Shown piece after piece: positions 45,901 to 54,631 of a DNA stretch of 64,000 nucleotides; positions within the stretch are counted from its first letter, which is position 1; each line of letters begins with the position of its first letter. The stretch is from positions 36,456-100,455 of the forward strand of contig NZ_JACJVR010000054.1 of assembly GCF_014212175.1 (NCBI RefSeq). The letters run 5' to 3'. The translations under genes and the position numbers were made by a program. The DNA comes from Cohnella xylanilytica. Lineage in GTDB: Bacteria; Bacillota; Bacilli; Paenibacillales; Paenibacillaceae. The notes beneath the pieces were generated by a model. That model made no database searches. It was not told the origin of the DNA and was given only the letters and a program-made list of their open reading frames with translations.

Positions 45901-48900
45901 TTATACTCGGTCGCCACCTTGATCATGCCCCGATACTTGCCCGGATCGATTCCGTATTCGTCCAGAACCTCCAACGGATCGAAGGCTAGCGCGGCAACCG
46001 CTGATTCCCCCTCCGATTTCGCCGATGGGAACAACTCCGCCTTCGGCATGTACGCGCTCATTTTCACAACGACTCCGTCTTCCGTCTCCTTCACGTCGAA
46101 GGTCATGTTGTATAAGGGAAGACCGATCGCCTCGGCTTCGACGATCTCCTCGACCGTCGGCCGGTAAGTCGTCGGCGACAGATCGATCTGTTCGCTGGCC
46201 TTGATCTTGAAGTCCGGCAATTCGGGGAATTCGATGACCGCGCTGCCCGAGTAGACGTTGCCTTCCAGCTTGAACGGCGTCTTCTCGACGATCTTGAAGT
46301 CCTTCATCTGCGGAGGCAGCGAGTCTCTCGTCTCCTGCTCGGTCGGGGCCTCCCGGCTGATGACGATCTTCGGCTTCACCGTGTCGTAGTCGACGTACAG
46401 GCCCCCGAGCGTCCCGTTCGTGGTCGGGACCGTCGCCCGGAACAAGCCGTCGGGGCCCTTCTCGGCCGTTACCGGGCCTCCGATCTGGCCTCCCAGATAC
46501 AGCTTGACGTTCTTGACTTTGTCCGGCTCGTCGAACTTCAGGACGAACGCGAACGGATTGCCGGGAAGAACCGTATAAGGCAACTGGGCGATGCCGTTCT
46601 CAACGTCGAGCTGCAGCCACTTGCCGTTCGGATACTGAGCCATGGCGATCTGCTGCAGAACCGGCTCGTTCTCGCGGTAAGTCACGACGTGGCGCTCCGA
46701 GCGAAGCTTCTTGTTGCCGGTCTCCGCCTGGGCCCACAGAAGATGGACGTTGTCGCCGTCCACGTTGGTTAGCTCGACCTCGCCGTTCCACGTTCCGGCG
46801 GAAGAAGCCGTGACCGTCTCGAGAAGCAAGTCGTCGTCGAAAATCTTGACGAGGCTTCCGGCGGGAGCCAAGCCGGCGACCTTCACCTTCGCGGACGAGA
46901 CGAGCTCGGGCGCCTCGAGAGTCACCTTCGGAACGTCGAGCTGCACGTAGCCGAGCGACTCGCCGATTGGCTCCCCGCCGGCCGTTCCCTCGATCCGGGC
47001 GGACAGTTGCGCTTGACCAAGCGAGAAGTCCGCGTCGAGCTTCGCTTGCAGCGCGACCGTTCCTTGCGCTCTCCGATCGATATCGCCGAGCGCGACTTCG
47101 AGCGTCCGGCCTTTAAGCGCGGCCGTCGCGTCGGCTCCGTTCAACTTGACCGGAATGCGGACGCCGCCCGGTTGCGTTACGGGGGTTATCCCGTCCGGAA
47201 GGTCGATCTTCAGCTTCGCGCCGGTCACCGCGTTGTCTCCGGCATTGCGATAGAACGCGCGAAGGTTAAGAGTACCTCCCGGAGACACTTCGTTCGGCTG
47301 GGCCAGGAACCCGTTGGCCGTTACTTGGAAAAAGTATTTTTTATCCTGAAGGTCGATCGTCCCGACGTCCACCGTCTCCTGCTCTCGGATAGACATTTGT
47401 TTGTAGGAGATCGACAGCCGGTTCGTCTTCGAATCGCTGCGGTTGAACTCCAGCCGATAGGCGCCCGCTTTCGGAGCGTGCAGCTCGAACCGCCCCGTTC
47501 GGAAGCTCGTCGACTTGACGTACGTCAGCTTGTCGCCGTCGACTTCGTACAGATTCAAGTTCGTCCAGGAGCTTCCTTCCGTCGGAACGGCGCCCTTGAA
47601 AATTCCGCCCGTCTCCTCGACCCACAGCTCCACGGTTCCATTCGCTTCGGAATCGAGTCGGACCGTCTTGCACTGTTCGAACGGGGAGTTCAGCACGCCC
47701 GATATGCATGCCTCGACGTCTTCCCCGGGCTGCCCTTGGAACTGGATCGCGTTCTGATAATAGCCGACGCGTCCCCCGAATTTGCTCCGAAGCGTCGCCT
47801 TGAAGCGAAGCTGTTCCATGTCGACGGGACCTTGCCACTCGCCGCCGACCATTTTGACGTGAACCTTGAACGTTACCATTCCTTGCGCGGCCATGCGGAC
47901 CGGAATATCCAAGGTGGTCGACTTGCCTTTCTCCACGACCGCCTTCAAGCCTTCATCCGAAAAGTAATGATAGCCGGTTTGGGCGGCTTGAACGGAGACC
48001 TCGCCTGCAAGTACCGTCAATTGATAGGTTCCGTTCAGGTCGGTGTACACCTTTTGGACGAACGGCTTGCCTTTGTAAATCTGCGTCGCCGTGACCAGAG
48101 CGTTGAATACCGGTTTGCCTTCCGGGTTCGTCACTTTGCCTTGAAGCTTGCCCTCGGCCGAGCGTTGGATGGTAATCGGGATGATATTGTCCCCCGGCTT
48201 CAAAGTGAACGGAATATCGGGAACCGGATCGTACTTCGTTCCGTTATAGTCGAATTTGGCCGTGAATTTCAGACCGGAGCCTTCGACCTCCGCCCACCCC
48301 GTCTGGCCGTCCGTGAGCGTCTGGTAGCCGGCCAAATAGTCGGTTGCCGCTTCGTTCCAGACCTCGATGCGGATGCCGTTTACGGGTTTGCTATTCTCGT
48401 CGGTCACTTTGAACCGGTATCTGGAGGACTGGGCGACATGCACGGCCAGCGACGTTTCCAGCCCGGCGGAGACGCTTACTCCCGACTGCGCGAACAATGG
48501 CTTGCCGGTAGCGGAGTACAGCGCGACCGAATACTTGTCGGACGGCGTCAGCCCTTCGAGGAGGATCGGTTCGCCACCCTTCAGAACCGCCGACGACGAG
48601 CCGCTTCCGTCCAGACTTGCCGCCGTCAGATAGGCCCCGTTCAGATCGACCCCGCCGGGATTGTCGAACGTCGCCTTAAGAGTGCCGGAGACGGCCAGCG
48701 GCAACCCCGCCGCTTTCTTTTCGACCGGACCTCCCGCAGCGCCTGTCATGACCGCGGTTACCGAAGTCAGCTCGGCCACCCCAGCCTTCACCGGGAACGA
48801 GGCTTCGTACGCGCCCGAGCCGGGAATCTTCTCGACCAGATTCGCCGTCGTCTCCGCGGCTCGAGGCGCGGGCAGTTTGCCGCCCGCTTCGTCGAGCCAG

Positions 48901-50714
48901 GTGGCGTACGCGATCTTCGCCGTAATCGCTCGGCCGGTCTTGGCTCTCGCCATGATCGTCATCGTTCCGTTCGGGAGCGGAAGCCGCATGGGCGATAGCC
49001 GGTCGAATTCCAGCTTCACATCCAAGGTGCGGTCATCCGCCTCCGTCGTGACGATCACCCGCGGCCCCCCGCTCGTCGCGGCTCCGGCCGCGTTGACCGC
49101 CTCGACGCGGAACGTATACTCCGTCGCGGGCGTAAGTTCCGTCGCCGTGTACGACAACGTGTTCCCGTCCACCACGGCGATCCGTTCGGTGTTCGCGTAC
49201 AAGCGATATTCCTTGATGCCGGCCGCATCGGACGCCGGCGTCCAGGTTAGCGTCACCCGGTCCGGCTTCACCTCCGTCGCTTCCAGCTTGCTGCCGTCCG
49301 GCCACGTCGGTCCTTCCCCTTCGCCTTTGTCGTTCGAGGCGATGAACAGCCCGACCATCGGGATCTCTTCTCCCGTGGACGGATCCTTGACGAGATAGCC
49401 CGCATTGAAGGCGGCGACGGCCGCTTCGTTACTGAGAGCCAACTCCGTCAACGGCAAGCTCAGCTTCTCCTCGGACTCCGGCACGGTTACTTCCTTCGTG
49501 CTATGGGCCTCCAGATCCGCCACCATCGCTTGCGCGAAATCCGATGTATTCGGTGATGTCTCGTAGGAGACGAAACGTCCGTCCGCGCTTATAAGAGGCT
49601 TATAGCTCTCGAAGTCGTTCTGCGAGCCGTCCGTGGCGACGGAGACGCGTTCGACCTTATTTTCCGCCTTGCGGTATACGTAGACGTCCAACTGGTCATT
49701 CGTATCGTTCGCCGCCAATCCGGCATACGTCTCGAACGCGACGACTTCCCCGTCCGCGCTGATCGAAGCGCCGCCGCTGGCTTCCTCCGATTGGCCTTCC
49801 GTCTCGGGAATGCTGATCAGGCGCGCCTGATTCTCCTCGCGGTCGAAGACGAAAACGTCGTTATTCCCGTTCTCGTCCCCTTCGACAAGGAAGGGAGAGC
49901 TGGACTCGAACGCCACGTAGCGGCCGTCGCCGCTGATCGACGGCTTCTCGCTGTTGCCGGACGCGATCTCTTCCGGATCCTCGGTTGTTTTGGCCCGACT
50001 GACGAGCTCGTTCGTTCCGGAGTCGCGGTCGAAGACGAAAACGTCGAAATTATCGACGTCATCTTCCACGAGATCTGGAGCCGAAGAGTCGTACGCCACG
50101 AAACGCCCGTCGTCGCTGATGGACGGATAATCGCTCAGTCCCGAGGCCGGGACCCCGCTCGGCTGGCGGCTGACAAGCAGAAGCTCCTCCTCCTGCCGGT
50201 CGTATAGGTAGACCTGCGAGTCCGTCAAGTCCGAGTAGCTCGGCTTGCCCGAGAAGGCGAACCACCGGGCGTCCGGCGTCATCGAGAACCGGACCGGCTC
50301 CGGCGACGTATCTTCCGGCAGCACCTTCTCCAGAGTACCCGTCTCGCGGTCGTACAGCTCGAGAGAGGAATGCAATTCCCCGCCGGATGGCCCCGTCTCG
50401 TACTTATATTGGATAAAGGAGACGTATCTTCCGTCCGGTGACAAACGCACATTATCCGCCACGATCGGATAGAGTTTGTCGAAAACCCGTTCGAGATGCT
50501 TCCACATCGGCTCGTCTCCCACGGCCGCGGCGGAGAGAGAGCTGCCGACCGCTTCCGGGCTAAGCAACCTATCCAGAATTTCGCCTTGGGTAAGTCCCTC
50601 GGCTCGCGCTTGCGTTTGCCCCCACCCAACAAATAATCCGCTGCCAAACAAAGCAACGGATAATAGGATCGCTATAATACGTAAACCCGGTCGGTAGTTC
50701 GGCTGCGATCTCAT
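42942..50714 (-). CDS. Giant SLH-domain surface protein
   Basis: 2590 residues, preceded by GAGGAGG. A signal peptide (IIAILLSVALFGSGLFVGWG, cleavage near QARA) is followed by a TolB-like beta-propeller to about residue 450, with repeats such as DGRYVSF, DGRFVAYDSSAPDLV and DVFVFDRDSG. Next come an FN3 domain (LTWTPASDAAGIKEYRLY), carboxypeptidase-regulatory-like beta domains (GKVTNPEGKPVFNALVTA), CARDB-like segments, further Ig-like folds (LDGVKLDNAA region), a cadherin-like beta-sandwich (LSGLAVEGGTLAEAFSADRT) and three SLH motifs at the C-terminus. It is a wall-bound multidomain protein. No catalytic domain is evident, so adhesion, matrix building or glycan binding is the best guess. Confidence 0.88.
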   Translation of the reverse strand: MRSQPNYRPGLRIIAILLSVALFGSGLFVGWGQTQARAEGLTQGEILDRLLSPEAVGSSLSAAAVGDEPMWKHLERVFDKLYPIVADNVRLSPDGRYVSFIQYKYETGPSGGELHSSLELYDRETGTLEKVLPEDTSPEPVRFSMTPDARWFAFSGKPSYSDLTDSQVYLYDRQEEELLLVSRQPSGVPASGLSDYPSISDDGRFVAYDSSAPDLVEDDVDNFDVFVFDRDSGTNELVSRAKTTEDPEEIASGNSEKPSISGDGRYVAFESSSPFLVEGDENGNNDVFVFDREENQARLISIPETEGQSEEASGGASISADGEVVAFETYAGLAANDTNDQLDVYVYRKAENKVERVSVATDGSQNDFESYKPLISADGRFVSYETSPNTSDFAQAMVADLEAHSTKEVTVPESEEKLSLPLTELALSNEAAVAAFNAGYLVKDPSTGEEIPMVGLFIASNDKGEGEGPTWPDGSKLEATEVKPDRVTLTWTPASDAAGIKEYRLYANTERIAVVDGNTLSYTATELTPATEYTFRVEAVNAAGAATSGGPRVIVTTEADDRTLDVKLEFDRLSPMRLPLPNGTMTIMARAKTGRAITAKIAYATWLDEAGGKLPAPRAAETTANLVEKIPGSGAYEASFPVKAGVAELTSVTAVMTGAAGGPVEKKAAGLPLAVSGTLKATFDNPGGVDLNGAYLTAASLDGSGSSSAVLKGGEPILLEGLTPSDKYSVALYSATGKPLFAQSGVSVSAGLETSLAVHVAQSSRYRFKVTDENSKPVNGIRIEVWNEAATDYLAGYQTLTDGQTGWAEVEGSGLKFTAKFDYNGTKYDPVPDIPFTLKPGDNIIPITIQRSAEGKLQGKVTNPEGKPVFNALVTATQIYKGKPFVQKVYTDLNGTYQLTVLAGEVSVQAAQTGYHYFSDEGLKAVVEKGKSTTLDIPVRMAAQGMVTFKVHVKMVGGEWQGPVDMEQLRFKATLRSKFGGRVGYYQNAIQFQGQPGEDVEACISGVLNSPFEQCKTVRLDSEANGTVELWVEETGGIFKGAVPTEGSSWTNLNLYEVDGDKLTYVKSTSFRTGRFELHAPKAGAYRLEFNRSDSKTNRLSISYKQMSIREQETVDVGTIDLQDKKYFFQVTANGFLAQPNEVSPGGTLNLRAFYRNAGDNAVTGAKLKIDLPDGITPVTQPGGVRIPVKLNGADATAALKGRTLEVALGDIDRRAQGTVALQAKLDADFSLGQAQLSARIEGTAGGEPIGESLGYVQLDVPKVTLEAPELVSSAKVKVAGLAPAGSLVKIFDDDLLLETVTASSAGTWNGEVELTNVDGDNVHLLWAQAETGNKKLRSERHVVTYRENEPVLQQIAMAQYPNGKWLQLDVENGIAQLPYTVLPGNPFAFVLKFDEPDKVKNVKLYLGGQIGGPVTAEKGPDGLFRATVPTTNGTLGGLYVDYDTVKPKIVISREAPTEQETRDSLPPQMKDFKIVEKTPFKLEGNVYSGSAVIEFPELPDFKIKASEQIDLSPTTYRPTVEEIVEAEAIGLPLYNMTFDVKETEDGVVVKMSAYMPKAELFPSAKSEGESAVAALAFDPLEVLDEYGIDPGKYRGMIKVATEYNVVVQEVKAPLDKVKSQYSKYKKYSGRITKIMDSIEAATICPENIEATSQQASKALLVTVGGEIAKTAIGAWTGAMMLEGPAGAIGGLASKYISYRIDKYVDGEINKVATAGPTNPQSCEEDENYDDFETENIYKKRLKRVARLKWIYDPSGYVYEAVPANRLEGVRATVLYKESAKGEWKVWTDAPSYDQINPQLTDKEGRYGWDVPEGIWKVVWEKSGYETASSAELTVPPPHFDVNAGLVSKAPPLVDGIEAVVGADGSYVDVSFSKYLKAGEAIPASAVTVSGPGGAAVEGNAVFVELQDGEGGKLARKVRFAPSGEGLKEGEDYEVKVEAGSFVSYAGTSLLAGDDRVVKAVRRDAEGPVPVKAEAAGSRSAVRLVFDEPLKAGAILAPEAFNVSGAGVAVSSAVVEVPEGEGPPSAVVLTLSAPFPEGANVTVGAAAGAVTDVLGNPSEEKTLTLSGPNATLSGLAVEGGTLAEAFSADRTDYTVKVRSSAATVKIKATLAEAGGKLSIRGVKLDNAAFKEIEIPSDGVIPILVEAANHPDATKTYTLTVVRSSDPGPGTGGSGGSGGGADPNPAEGNIADIGKDAEVSVKDGDGGRKLAAISLKTETVLNAIKNAKNGEELFVQVPSAADSYDLVLPAEAFRALAEAKAKLRLKGDPASVVIDPEAWTSGFGDKASAVHFKVDRASAQEEKAWLDGLKAKFGGLTGGSGLYRFAAEAAEGDGTVPLTASRPDAALGYWTTTSSGSAAVYGYDPSLQAWSFVSDVSGTAGLKWAGADAKPRYYGIVAFANPFADIGGHWAKGHIEWMAARLYVNGITADAFQPDRKVTRAEFAAMLARIVGAKSEAAGASPFDDVKAEDWYYEAVRTVAAAKLIEGDGRGKFRPNDFVTREQMTAMSWRAYSLLVAGAVPAREEEIQSLLQPFADKGKIKSWASADVASALKAGLAQGVGGSRFDPDGVATRAQAATVLRRIAEKLENPS

Positions 50715-51140
50715 TAAGAGCCTCCTCGGTTATAATAAGATACCGTGCGTGTATCATTCTACCGATTCCAGGAAGCCCAACAAGTGACTGCCGTCGTCGA
50801 AAGGGTCAGCATTATCCGGTGACCGCCGTCATATGACCGACGCGTCTCTCTCCTTCCGAACGACTACCCTCATCCCCGCGGACAAGAACTCGAAGCATAG
50901 GAGCACGATATCGATATCGCACCTGGATAATCTCCCCCTAACCGCCAGCCCCTTTTCCTAACCTTCCGCCGTTTACTCTTAGCCTAATGCCATCCCCCCC
51001 AACCCGAAGACTGTTCTCTCTCCAATTACGACCGATCTCTTTTAACTTTGAGGTCATTCTCACTTAAATTGGTTGTGGCCCTCTCCTAACCACCTGGCCG
51101 AAGCTCCTACCGTATTGACAGATTCGCTTTTTCCCCGGCC
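50715..51140. other. Gene-free stretch upstream of the giant SLH gene
   Basis: No gene is supported here. It should contain the SLH gene promoter, but no convincing -35/-10 pair was assigned. A GTCATATGAC palindrome lies at 50828-50837, the same 10-mer that follows array C. Confidence 0.4.
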
Positions 51141-51142
51141 GT

Positions 51143-51640
51143 TCCATTATCCCTTCGCCTCAGGACCGCGGCGTTCTTCATCTAATTTTCGGTCTTCGTA
51201 CCATTATCCCTTCGGCTCAGTCCTGCCCGTCCTCTGTCTTTGACTTTATCTCTGCCTATATCTCTACCTTTATCCCTGCTTCTGTCTCTGCCTGTAACTC
51301 TATCTCTGCTTCTGTCTCTGCCTCTGCTTCCGAAACTGTCTCCGCTGTTTCCGTCCCAGCATCTGCTTCTGAAACTGTCTCTGCTGTTTCTGTCCCAGCA
51401 TCTGCTTCTGCCTCCGTCTCCCTATTCCTCGCAATACCACTATCCCCATCGCTCAGTCCCCCTCCCCACCGGCTCAGCCACTCCTGTCCCTACCGCCAAT
51501 TTCGAATTCGCCCTCCATACCGTTCGGTGCCATTATCCCTTTCATTCAGGTTGTCGTTTGGTGCTATTATCCCTTCGTTCAGGTTATCGCATCCGGTACG
51601 CCGATCTCCTTATCCCCTCCGATCAGGCCCTCAAATCTTC
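51143..51640 (-). repeat. Array D of the 24-bp repeat family (six dispersed copies)
   Basis: All copies read on the minus strand, with TCAG of the plus strand at 51160, 51217, 51453, 51546, 51579 and 51622. Cores are again CTGA-N7/8-GATARTGG. Spacing is irregular (33 to 236 bp), unlike arrays A to C. The array lies just upstream of the IS1595-like gene. Confidence 0.82.
51240..51425. repeat. Pyrimidine-rich tract with a 39-bp tandem duplication
   Basis: Almost only C and T on the plus strand, built from TCTGCN and TCTCTG steps. A 39-bp unit beginning gaaactgtctc occurs at 51332 and again at 51371 with a few C/T changes. The open frame across it gives only Leu/Ser/Pro low-complexity sequence and is not taken as a gene. 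Confidence 0.7.
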
Positions 51641-51661
51641 CATTCATTTATAAATTTCTCC

Positions 51662-51690
51662 TTGAAAAGCGAACGTTTGTTCGATATAAT
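51662..51690 (+). promoter_or_regulatory. Promoter with LexA (SOS) box in its spacer
   Basis: TTGAAA (51662-51667) and TATAAT (51685-51690) are 17 bp apart. The spacer contains GAAC-GTTT-GTTC (51671-51682), the core of the Gram-positive LexA/DinR box CGAAC-N4-GTTYG. A bound repressor would cover the promoter, so the transposase-like gene downstream should be induced by DNA damage. Confidence 0.72.
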
Positions 51691-51724
51691 AAGAGTAGAA
51701 AACGATGCATTGGAGGGGTCGAGA

Positions 51725-52654
51725 ATGGAGGACATCTGCCAGGATTTCGCAGATTTTTGCCGGCGGTTCGATACCGAGCAAGCCTGCGCCGACGCGCTGT
51801 TCCAGGCCCGGTGGCCCGACGGCTTCCGCTGCCCCTCCTGCGCCGACTCCCGTTACTATCGGATCTCGACCCGCCGATTGCCTCTATATGAATGCGCCCA
51901 TTGCGGCCTCCAGACGTCGATCATCGCCGGCACCGCCATGGAAGGAAGCTCGACCTCCCTTACCCGCTGGTTTCAGGCTCTTTTCTTGCTCTCTCAGCCC
52001 TCCGGAATCAGCTCTCTTCGCCTGTCCAAGATCATCGGCGTCACGTACAAGACCGCCTGGCTCATCTCCCACAAGCTCCGCCACGCCATGCAGCGGGCCG
52101 ATGCAAGCGAGTCGCTCACGGGGACTGTACGCGTTCAACCCTTTCATTACGGATCGCTCTTCTTCCTCGACAGCCGCCAGCCTCTGATCCTGGGAGCTTC
52201 GGTCAACGAGCAGAACGAACCCACCCATGTGAAAATCAAACAACCCCACCCGAACCACGTCGACAACGAGCAAAGATCGGTTCTTAGGTTCGGACTGGAC
52301 GCGTTCGAGAAGGATCATACCGACGGGCAACAGGTGACGCACCACACGCGCGCGGACAAATCCCTCCCCGTGTTCAAGCGGCTTCAATGGTTCGTCGGGG
52401 CTTGGCTGAACGACACGTTCAACGGCATCGGCGCCAAGCACCTGCAGGCGTATTTGGACGAGTTCGCCTTCCGGGTCAATCTGAAGCTTCGCAGCGTTCC
52501 AGCGTTCGACGCCTTGCTCGGTTGGTGCGCCTCGACGCCGACGATTATTTATAAGGAACTGACCAAGGACCGGCCGGTTCTCCCCGTTCCGTGGCGGATG
52601 TGGGGCAGCCGTTCGAAGTGGAGAGGAAGGCATCTAAGTCTCTGGACGGCTTAA
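51725..52654 (+). CDS. IS1595-type transposase-like protein with an atypical catalytic core
   Basis: About 309 residues from the ATG at 51725 (MEDICQDFADF), with GGAGGGG six bases upstream. An N-terminal zinc ribbon (CPSC and CAHC, residues about 40-65) and a helix-turn-helix-like part (LRLSKIIGVTYKTAWLISHK) match IS1595/ISXO2-type transposases, as does the C-terminal AKHLQAYLDEFAFRVN. The usual VE-DE-(T/A)Y-GG start of the catalytic fold reads VRVQPFHYGS, and the other acidic positions are hard to find. It may be inactive or repurposed. It has an SOS-type promoter, and copies of the 24-bp repeat lie on both sides. Confidence 0.75.
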   Translation: MEDICQDFADFCRRFDTEQACADALFQARWPDGFRCPSCADSRYYRISTRRLPLYECAHCGLQTSIIAGTAMEGSSTSLTRWFQALFLLSQPSGISSLRLSKIIGVTYKTAWLISHKLRHAMQRADASESLTGTVRVQPFHYGSLFFLDSRQPLILGASVNEQNEPTHVKIKQPHPNHVDNEQRSVLRFGLDAFEKDHTDGQQVTHHTRADKSLPVFKRLQWFVGAWLNDTFNGIGAKHLQAYLDEFAFRVNLKLRSVPAFDALLGWCASTPTIIYKELTKDRPVLPVPWRMWGSRSKWRGRHLSLWTA

Positions 52655-52783
52655 TCTAGCTGGACTTCACGCAGAAGATCCCCTTTATTTTCGTGATACA
52701 TCCTCTACTCGGTTAATCCGACACTTCCACGCTGCCTATCTCTTCTTGGCGAGACAAGGAAATGAGCGGCATAACGATCAAAA

Positions 52784-52808
52784 CCTGAGCCGAGGGGATA
52801 GTGGTCTG
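52784..52808 (+). repeat. Single copy of the 24-bp repeat downstream of the transposase-like gene
   Basis: CTGAGCCGAGGGGATAGTGG lies 130 bp past the stop, in plus orientation, opposite to array D. The rest of the gap to tsaD (about 52840-53030) is a purine-rich tract with a repeated gagggagtacgg. Confidence 0.75.
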
Positions 52809-53044
52809 ATTACGGGGAAAGAGATGCACACCTTCGGGGCGCGAGAGCGAGAACGGGAACAAGAGGAAGAACGAGAGGGAGTACGGAGAGGGAGTACGGG
52901 AGCGAGAGGGAACGGATTTAAGAAGCTAATAGGAGCGAAGATGGAAGTGAGGACTATAGAGACAACAGGAGCGTAGATGCGAGCTAAAGCCAGAGAGAGA
53001 AGGGAGAGCGAATACGTCGAGAGGAGCGAGCAAAAAGAGGACCG

Positions 53045-53074
53045 AAAAAACCGAAAGCCCGGGGGCTTTCGGTT
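53045..53074 (-). terminator. Terminator of the tsaE-tsaB-rimI-tsaD operon
   Basis: AACCGAAAGCCC and GGGCTTTCGGTT pair (53049-53074). On the minus strand TTTTTTC follows. The stop of tsaD lies within its 5' arm. Confidence 0.87.
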
Positions 53075-54104
53075 AGGTTGAACGGACGCTCCAGTCCTCG
53101 AGAGAAAGCTGAGGCTCCGCCTTCATATCGAGAGAGTCGAACTCCCCGCGCCTCCACTTCAAATCGGCGGCGGCCGCGATCATGGCGGCGTTGTCGGTGC
53201 AGAGCGACATCGGCGGGACGAGGAGCGGAAGATTCGCCGCCTCGCACAGCGAAGCGAGGCGTTCGCGCAGCCCGCGGTTCGCGGCGACCCCGCCGCAGAG
53301 CAGCAATTGGCGGACGCCGAACTCGGACGCGGCGCGCATCGCCTTGGCCGTCACGACGTCGATGACGGACTCCTGGAAGCCTCGGGCGAGAGCGGCCGCG
53401 TCGATGGGCTTGCCCTTCATGTTCGAGCGGTTGATCTCGGCGAGGACGGCCGACTTCAAGCCGCTGAAGCTGAAGTCGTACGAGTCGGGCTCGAGCCAGG
53501 CCCGGGGCAGCTCGATCGCTTCCGCCGCCTCCTGGGCCAACCGGTCGACGTGGGGGCCTCCCGGATACGGAAGCGAGAGGGCGCGGGCGACCTTGTCGTA
53601 GGCTTCGCCGACGGCGTCGTCCCTCGTTCTTCCGATGATGTTGAACGACCCTTCGCTCTCCAGGAGGACGAGCTCGGTATGCCCGCCGGACACGACGAGG
53701 GCCAAAGCCGGATATTCGATCCGGCCGATCAGCCGGTTGGCATAAATATGCCCGGCGATATGATGGGTGCCGATCAGCGGGACGTCCAGCGCCAGCGCGA
53801 GGCTCTTGGCCGCCACCACGCCGACGAGCAAGGCGCCGACGAGTCCGGGGCCTTGGGTCACTGCCACGGCGTCGATGTCGCTTAAGGTTACTCCCGCGGC
53901 CGCGACGGCTTCTTCGAGGATAACGGTCATGCTCTCGACATGCTTGCGGGATGCGATCTCCGGCACGACTCCGCCGAAGCGCCGGTGCGTCTCGATCTGG
54001 CTGGAGACGACGTTGGACAGCACCTCGGTTCCGTCGCGGACGATCGCCACGGAAGTCTCGTCGCAGCTCGTCTCGATCGCGAGGAGATGATAAGGCCGAT
54101 TCAT
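53073..54104 (-). CDS. tsaD: tRNA N6-threonylcarbamoyladenosine transferase TsaD
   Basis: 343 residues from the ATG at 54104, where it overlaps the rimI stop in ATGA. TsaD transfers threonylcarbamoyl to A37 of ANN-decoding tRNAs, together with TsaB and TsaE. Seen: LLAIETSCDETSVAIV, the iron-binding HHIAGHIYANRL near residue 110, LVVSGGHTELVL, and CGGVAANRGLRERL near the end. Last gene of its operon. Confidence 0.97.
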   Translation of the reverse strand: MNRPYHLLAIETSCDETSVAIVRDGTEVLSNVVSSQIETHRRFGGVVPEIASRKHVESMTVILEEAVAAAGVTLSDIDAVAVTQGPGLVGALLVGVVAAKSLALALDVPLIGTHHIAGHIYANRLIGRIEYPALALVVSGGHTELVLLESEGSFNIIGRTRDDAVGEAYDKVARALSLPYPGGPHVDRLAQEAAEAIELPRAWLEPDSYDFSFSGLKSAVLAEINRSNMKGKPIDAAALARGFQESVIDVVTAKAMRAASEFGVRQLLLCGGVAANRGLRERLASLCEAANLPLLVPPMSLCTDNAAMIAAAADLKWRRGEFDSLDMKAEPQLSLEDWSVRST

Positions 54105-54631
54105 GGTTGTTCCCGTTCTCCTTCCGAAGTTCCGGCTGTCTCCGCTTGCGTCCAGACTTCCGGGTTCAAATCCGCCCACATGATAAGAGCGTCTTCCCGG
54201 TTATCGGAATAATAACCGGGGCGAAGGCCCGACGGAGCGAAGCCGAACCTTCGGTACAGCCGTTGGGCCCGCTCGTTGGAGACGCGAACTTCGAGCGTCA
54301 TCCGGCGGGCGCCCAGCCAGTGGGCGGTCTTCATCATCTCGCCGAGCAGCCGTCTGCCGAGGCCTTGGCCTTGGTACGGCTCCCGGATCGCGATGTTCGT
54401 AACGTGGGCCTCGTCTACGATCAGCCACATCCCGCCGTAGCCGAGGATGACCCCGTCCATCTCCATCACCATATATTTGGCGAACATGTTCTGCTTGAGT
54501 TCGTTCTGGAAGGCTTCCGCCGTCCACGGCGCGGCGAAGACTTCCTGCTCGATCCCGACGATCGCGTCGACGTCGTCCAGCGTCATGCTCCTGAATTCCA
54601 GTTGCCCCATATCCGGTCTCCGCTGCCGCAT
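54101..54631 (-). CDS. rimI: Ribosomal protein S18-alanine N-acetyltransferase RimI
   Basis: About 176 residues from the ATG at 54631, which shares a base with the tsaB stop. A GNAT fold with FRSMTLDDVDAI, VTNIAIREPYQGQGLGRRLL (acetyl-CoA loop, here written to its 20th residue) and LEVRVSNERAQRLYRRFGF. It is expected to acetylate the S18 N-terminus. The order tsaE-tsaB-rimI-tsaD is widely kept in Firmicutes. Confidence 0.93.
   Translation of the reverse strand: MRQRRPDMGQLEFRSMTLDDVDAIVGIEQEVFAAPWTAEAFQNELKQNMFAKYMVMEMDGVILGYGGMWLIVDEAHVTNIAIREPYQGQGLGRRLLGEMMKTAHWLGARRMTLEVRVSNERAQRLYRRFGFAPSGLRPGYYSDNREDALIMWADLNPEVWTQAETAGTSEGEREQP

Noticed and set aside
47007..48998. 663-codon plus-strand open frame inside the giant SLH gene
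   Set aside because: Antisense to repetitive beta domains; no ribosome site and Arg-rich composition typical of shadows.
51240..51650. Leu/Ser/Pro-rich open frame upstream of the transposase-like gene
   Set aside because: Product of the pyrimidine-rich tract; no ribosome site and no domain.
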